From assembly GCA_029059925.1 (NCBI GenBank), contig JAIDVA010000293.1, positions 1 through 6,346 on the forward strand: DNA of 6,346 nucleotides, read 5' to 3'. The stretch comes from Eubacterium sp. (GTDB lineage Bacteria; Bacillota; Clostridia; Oscillospirales; Acutalibacteraceae). Positions 4,711-6,346 of this stretch are shown here, piece after piece (position 1 is the first letter of the stretch; each line of letters opens with the position of its first letter). Under the pieces are notes generated by a model. That model searched no databases. It was not told the DNA's origin and saw nothing but the letters and a program-made list of their open reading frames with translations. A program made the translations under genes and the position numbers.

Positions 4711-6227
4711 TATCTTCTTCTGCCTCCAGCCGTTTCAAGCAGCAATTTCCTGTCAATCTTCCCATTTTTTGTAAGCGGCATTTCTTCTACCTGTCTGAGT
4801 GCACCCGGCACCATGAATACAGGTAAGGTTTCTTTCATTTGCTTATGGAGCTCTTTTTTATCAATATTACCGATATAAAAGCCGTAAAGCTTGCTCTTTC
4901 TTTCATCGAACACACAGCAGGCACGCTCAACCGCGTCACATTCTTCCATAGCCTTTTCGATTTCTTCAATCTCAATACGGTGACCCATATGCTTAATCTG
5001 GAAATCCTTTCTGCCCTGGAAAACAAAATTTTTATCACTGTCGTATTTCGCCAGATCGCCTGTACGATAAATAATATCGATATATTTATCATTAAGAGGA
5101 TTCTGCACAAAATGCTTTTGTGTCTGCTCAGGATTATTATAATAGCCAAGTGCAAGGCTGTTAGCCTTTACACAAACCTCACCTACAGCATTTTCTTCGG
5201 CAATAAGCTTATTATTATCATCCAGCAGGAATACCTCTCTGTTTTTGAAAGCCTTACCAATCGGAATACCGTTTTCATATTCGAAATCATTGTCAATTAT
5301 ATGATAGGTACAGTTGCAGGTAACCTCGGTTGGACCATAAAGATTGACGAACATAGCATCCTTAAGATGCTTCTGCCATTCTTTTAGATGTTTCATAGGC
5401 ATAACCTCGCCGCTGAACAAAATCTTATTTACAGTTTCAGGCACCTTATAATCAAGTGCATGGAAGGTTGTAATAAGACAAAGTGCTGAGACTGCCCATA
5501 TCATGGTAGTAATATTGTTATCACAAAGATAATCAAGCAGCTGTGTAGGAGCTGAGAAAAGCTCTTTAGGAACAAGAACGAGAGTTGCACCTGTTCTGAT
5601 TGCGGAATAAATATCCTTTACTGACACATCAAAATCAAACGGAGCCTGATTGGCAATAATATCCTGCTCTGTTATAGAAAACGTCTCATCAAAAATATCA
5701 ATAAAATCAATAACGCTTTTATGCGATACAAGCACACCCTTGGGCACACCCGTTGAGCCTGATGTGAAATTGGCATAAAGCGGATCTAAATCAAGTGCCT
5801 GTTCTCTTATATTATCAAGCACTTCCTGAGAAATATCAGATTTTAAAAGCTGATCAACATAAAGAATTTCGCTGCCATTTGCTACGATTTCGGCAAGCTC
5901 ACTGTTGGCATTGTCTGTAACAATAATTTTCGAATTAAGGACAGTTAAAATCTGTTCAATCCTGCTTTGAGGAAGCTGAGGATTAACCAAAACATAAAAA
6001 CATCCTGCATATGCAATGCCGAAAAATGAGGTTAATGCAGAAATCCCCTTTTCCATTAACACAGGAACAGGCTGGCGCACCTCACTTTTAGCTGCAACTG
6101 CAGAACCAATCTTCTTACTGTCATCTAAAAGCTTGTCCCAACAAACACTGTCACCAGCACAGATAACAGCTGTTTTTTCTGCAAAAACTTCAGCAGTATT
6201 TTCAAGATATTCAAGTACATTTTTCAT
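4710..6227 (-). CDS. DltA-like amino-acid adenylating ligase (carrier-protein loading)
   Basis: A 505-residue stand-alone adenylation domain, the length of DltA (about 504), with no condensation or carrier domain attached. It should form an aminoacyl-AMP and transfer it to the carrier protein of this operon. Core motifs are complete: FTSGSTGVPKG (154-164), NLYGPTEVT (295-303), YRTGD (387-391), the hinge block GRKDFQIKHMGHRIEIEEIE (405-424), and PLTKNGK with catalytic Lys490. In the pocket, FDFDVSVKD retains Asp200, which aligns with the residue that binds the amino group in DltA and amino-acid-specific NRPS domains, so the substrate is probably an amino acid. ILFSGE places Ser272 where DltA has the Cys implicated in D-Ala selection. 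First gene of the operon. ATG 6227 is preceded only by a weak GGTTTGAT-like site. Calling it dltA would imply D-Ala, which I do not support. Confidence 0.88.
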   Translation of the reverse strand: MKNVLEYLENTAEVFAEKTAVICAGDSVCWDKLLDDSKKIGSAVAAKSEVRQPVPVLMEKGISALTSFFGIAYAGCFYVLVNPQLPQSRIEQILTVLNSKIIVTDNANSELAEIVANGSEILYVDQLLKSDISQEVLDNIREQALDLDPLYANFTSGSTGVPKGVLVSHKSVIDFIDIFDETFSITEQDIIANQAPFDFDVSVKDIYSAIRTGATLVLVPKELFSAPTQLLDYLCDNNITTMIWAVSALCLITTFHALDYKVPETVNKILFSGEVMPMKHLKEWQKHLKDAMFVNLYGPTEVTCNCTYHIIDNDFEYENGIPIGKAFKNREVFLLDDNNKLIAEENAVGEVCVKANSLALGYYNNPEQTQKHFVQNPLNDKYIDIIYRTGDLAKYDSDKNFVFQGRKDFQIKHMGHRIEIEEIEKAMEECDAVERACCVFDERKSKLYGFYIGNIDKKELHKQMKETLPVFMVPGALRQVEEMPLTKNGKIDRKLLLETAGGRRR

Positions 6228-6257
6228 AATATCAAACCATTTTCTAAACTTATATAT

Positions 6258-6286
6258 TTTATATTAAAGCATAATATCGAACACAA
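6258..6286 (-). promoter_or_regulatory. Candidate promoter of the five-gene operon
   Basis: Read leftward, TTGTGT (6286-6281), a 17-base spacer and TATAAA (6263-6258) give a fair vegetative promoter with a start near 6251 and a leader of about 24 bases. The DNA here is very A/T-rich and other -10-like hexamers occur, so the exact box is uncertain. Genes beyond the right edge could also read in. Confidence 0.35.
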
Positions 6287-6312
6287 AAGCGTACATTTTT
6301 TATAAAGCATAA
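6265..6312. repeat. Ten-base direct repeat upstream of the operon
   Basis: TAAAGCATAA occurs at 6265-6274 and again at 6303-6312, 38 bases apart start to start. The first copy lies in the spacer of the candidate promoter and the second just upstream of its -35. They could be paired regulator sites, or coincidence in A/T-rich DNA. Confidence 0.3.
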
Positions 6313-6313
6313 C

Positions 6314-6340
6314 AACTGTGCCATATCTTGTATAACAGTT
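6314..6340. promoter_or_regulatory. Interrupted dyad upstream of the operon promoter
   Basis: AACTGT (6314-6319) and ACAGTT (6335-6340) form a 6-bp inverted repeat with half-sites 21 bases apart, about two helical turns. It lies about 28 bases upstream of the candidate -35, where an activator or response regulator would bind. The function is a guess. Confidence 0.25.
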
Positions 6341-6346
6341 TATATA

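Noticed and set aside
4839..5387. A 182-codon open frame on the + strand opposite the ligase gene
   Set aside because: It lies wholly antisense to conserved adenylation motifs (YRTGD, the hinge block and the YGPTE region), has no ribosome site I can see, and encodes no recognisable pattern. It is a shadow of the real gene.
4710..6227. Nonribosomal peptide synthetase cluster
   Set aside because: The ligase is a single stand-alone adenylation domain of DltA length, with no condensation or thioesterase domain nearby, and the partners (MBOAT and SGNH protein) are envelope-acylation enzymes.
6228..6346. A dltX-like microprotein gene upstream of the ligase
   Set aside because: No open frame with a start, a membrane helix and an FxYxxF ending is present; ATG at 6240 stops after two codons. 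A gene beyond the right edge cannot be excluded.

Overview
The window looks like chromosomal DNA of a low-GC Gram-positive anaerobe. A gut-type clostridium (Ruminococcus or Eubacterium-like) is my best guess, from the A/T-rich intergenic DNA, strong AGGAGG ribosome binding sites, short Xre regulators and Dlt-like cell-envelope genes. The taxon is inferred from style, not from a marker gene.

Layout. Positions 1-435 hold no long gene, but they are organised. A consensus leftward promoter sits at the left edge (9-37). A hairpin at 89-120 ends a short leftward unit. That unit has a 48-codon ORF for a probable single-pass membrane peptide (180-326) and a perfect TTGACA-17-TATAAT promoter (377-405). 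The spacer of that promoter is filled by a 19-bp operator-like palindrome. A small Xre-type repressor gene (451-663) runs the other way from the same control region. Its end meets the end of the large operon at a shared bidirectional terminator (677-713).

Positions 719-6227 are one tightly packed leftward operon of five genes. In transcription order they encode a DltA-like amino-acid adenylating ligase, a fold-type III PLP-dependent decarboxylase, a DltC-like carrier protein, an MBOAT acyltransferase of AlgI/DltB type, and a DltD-like membrane-anchored SGNH transferase. Gene junctions are TAATG overlaps or gaps of at most 33 bases, and the last four genes have Shine-Dalgarno-like sequences.

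The operon reads as an envelope-acylation pathway. The ligase activates an amino acid and loads it on the carrier. The MBOAT moves the acyl group across the membrane, apparently through a tyrosine in its own C-terminal hexapeptide (PMYADF). The SGNH protein then puts it on an extracellular polymer. The unusual part is the decarboxylase between the ligase and carrier genes. It suggests that the cargo is not D-alanine but an amine-bearing acyl group made by decarboxylation, either before loading or on the carrier, as BtrK does in butirosin biosynthesis (Glu-ACP to GABA-ACP). The ligase also has Ser where DltA has its D-Ala-selective Cys. The cargo and the acceptor polymer cannot be read from the sequence.
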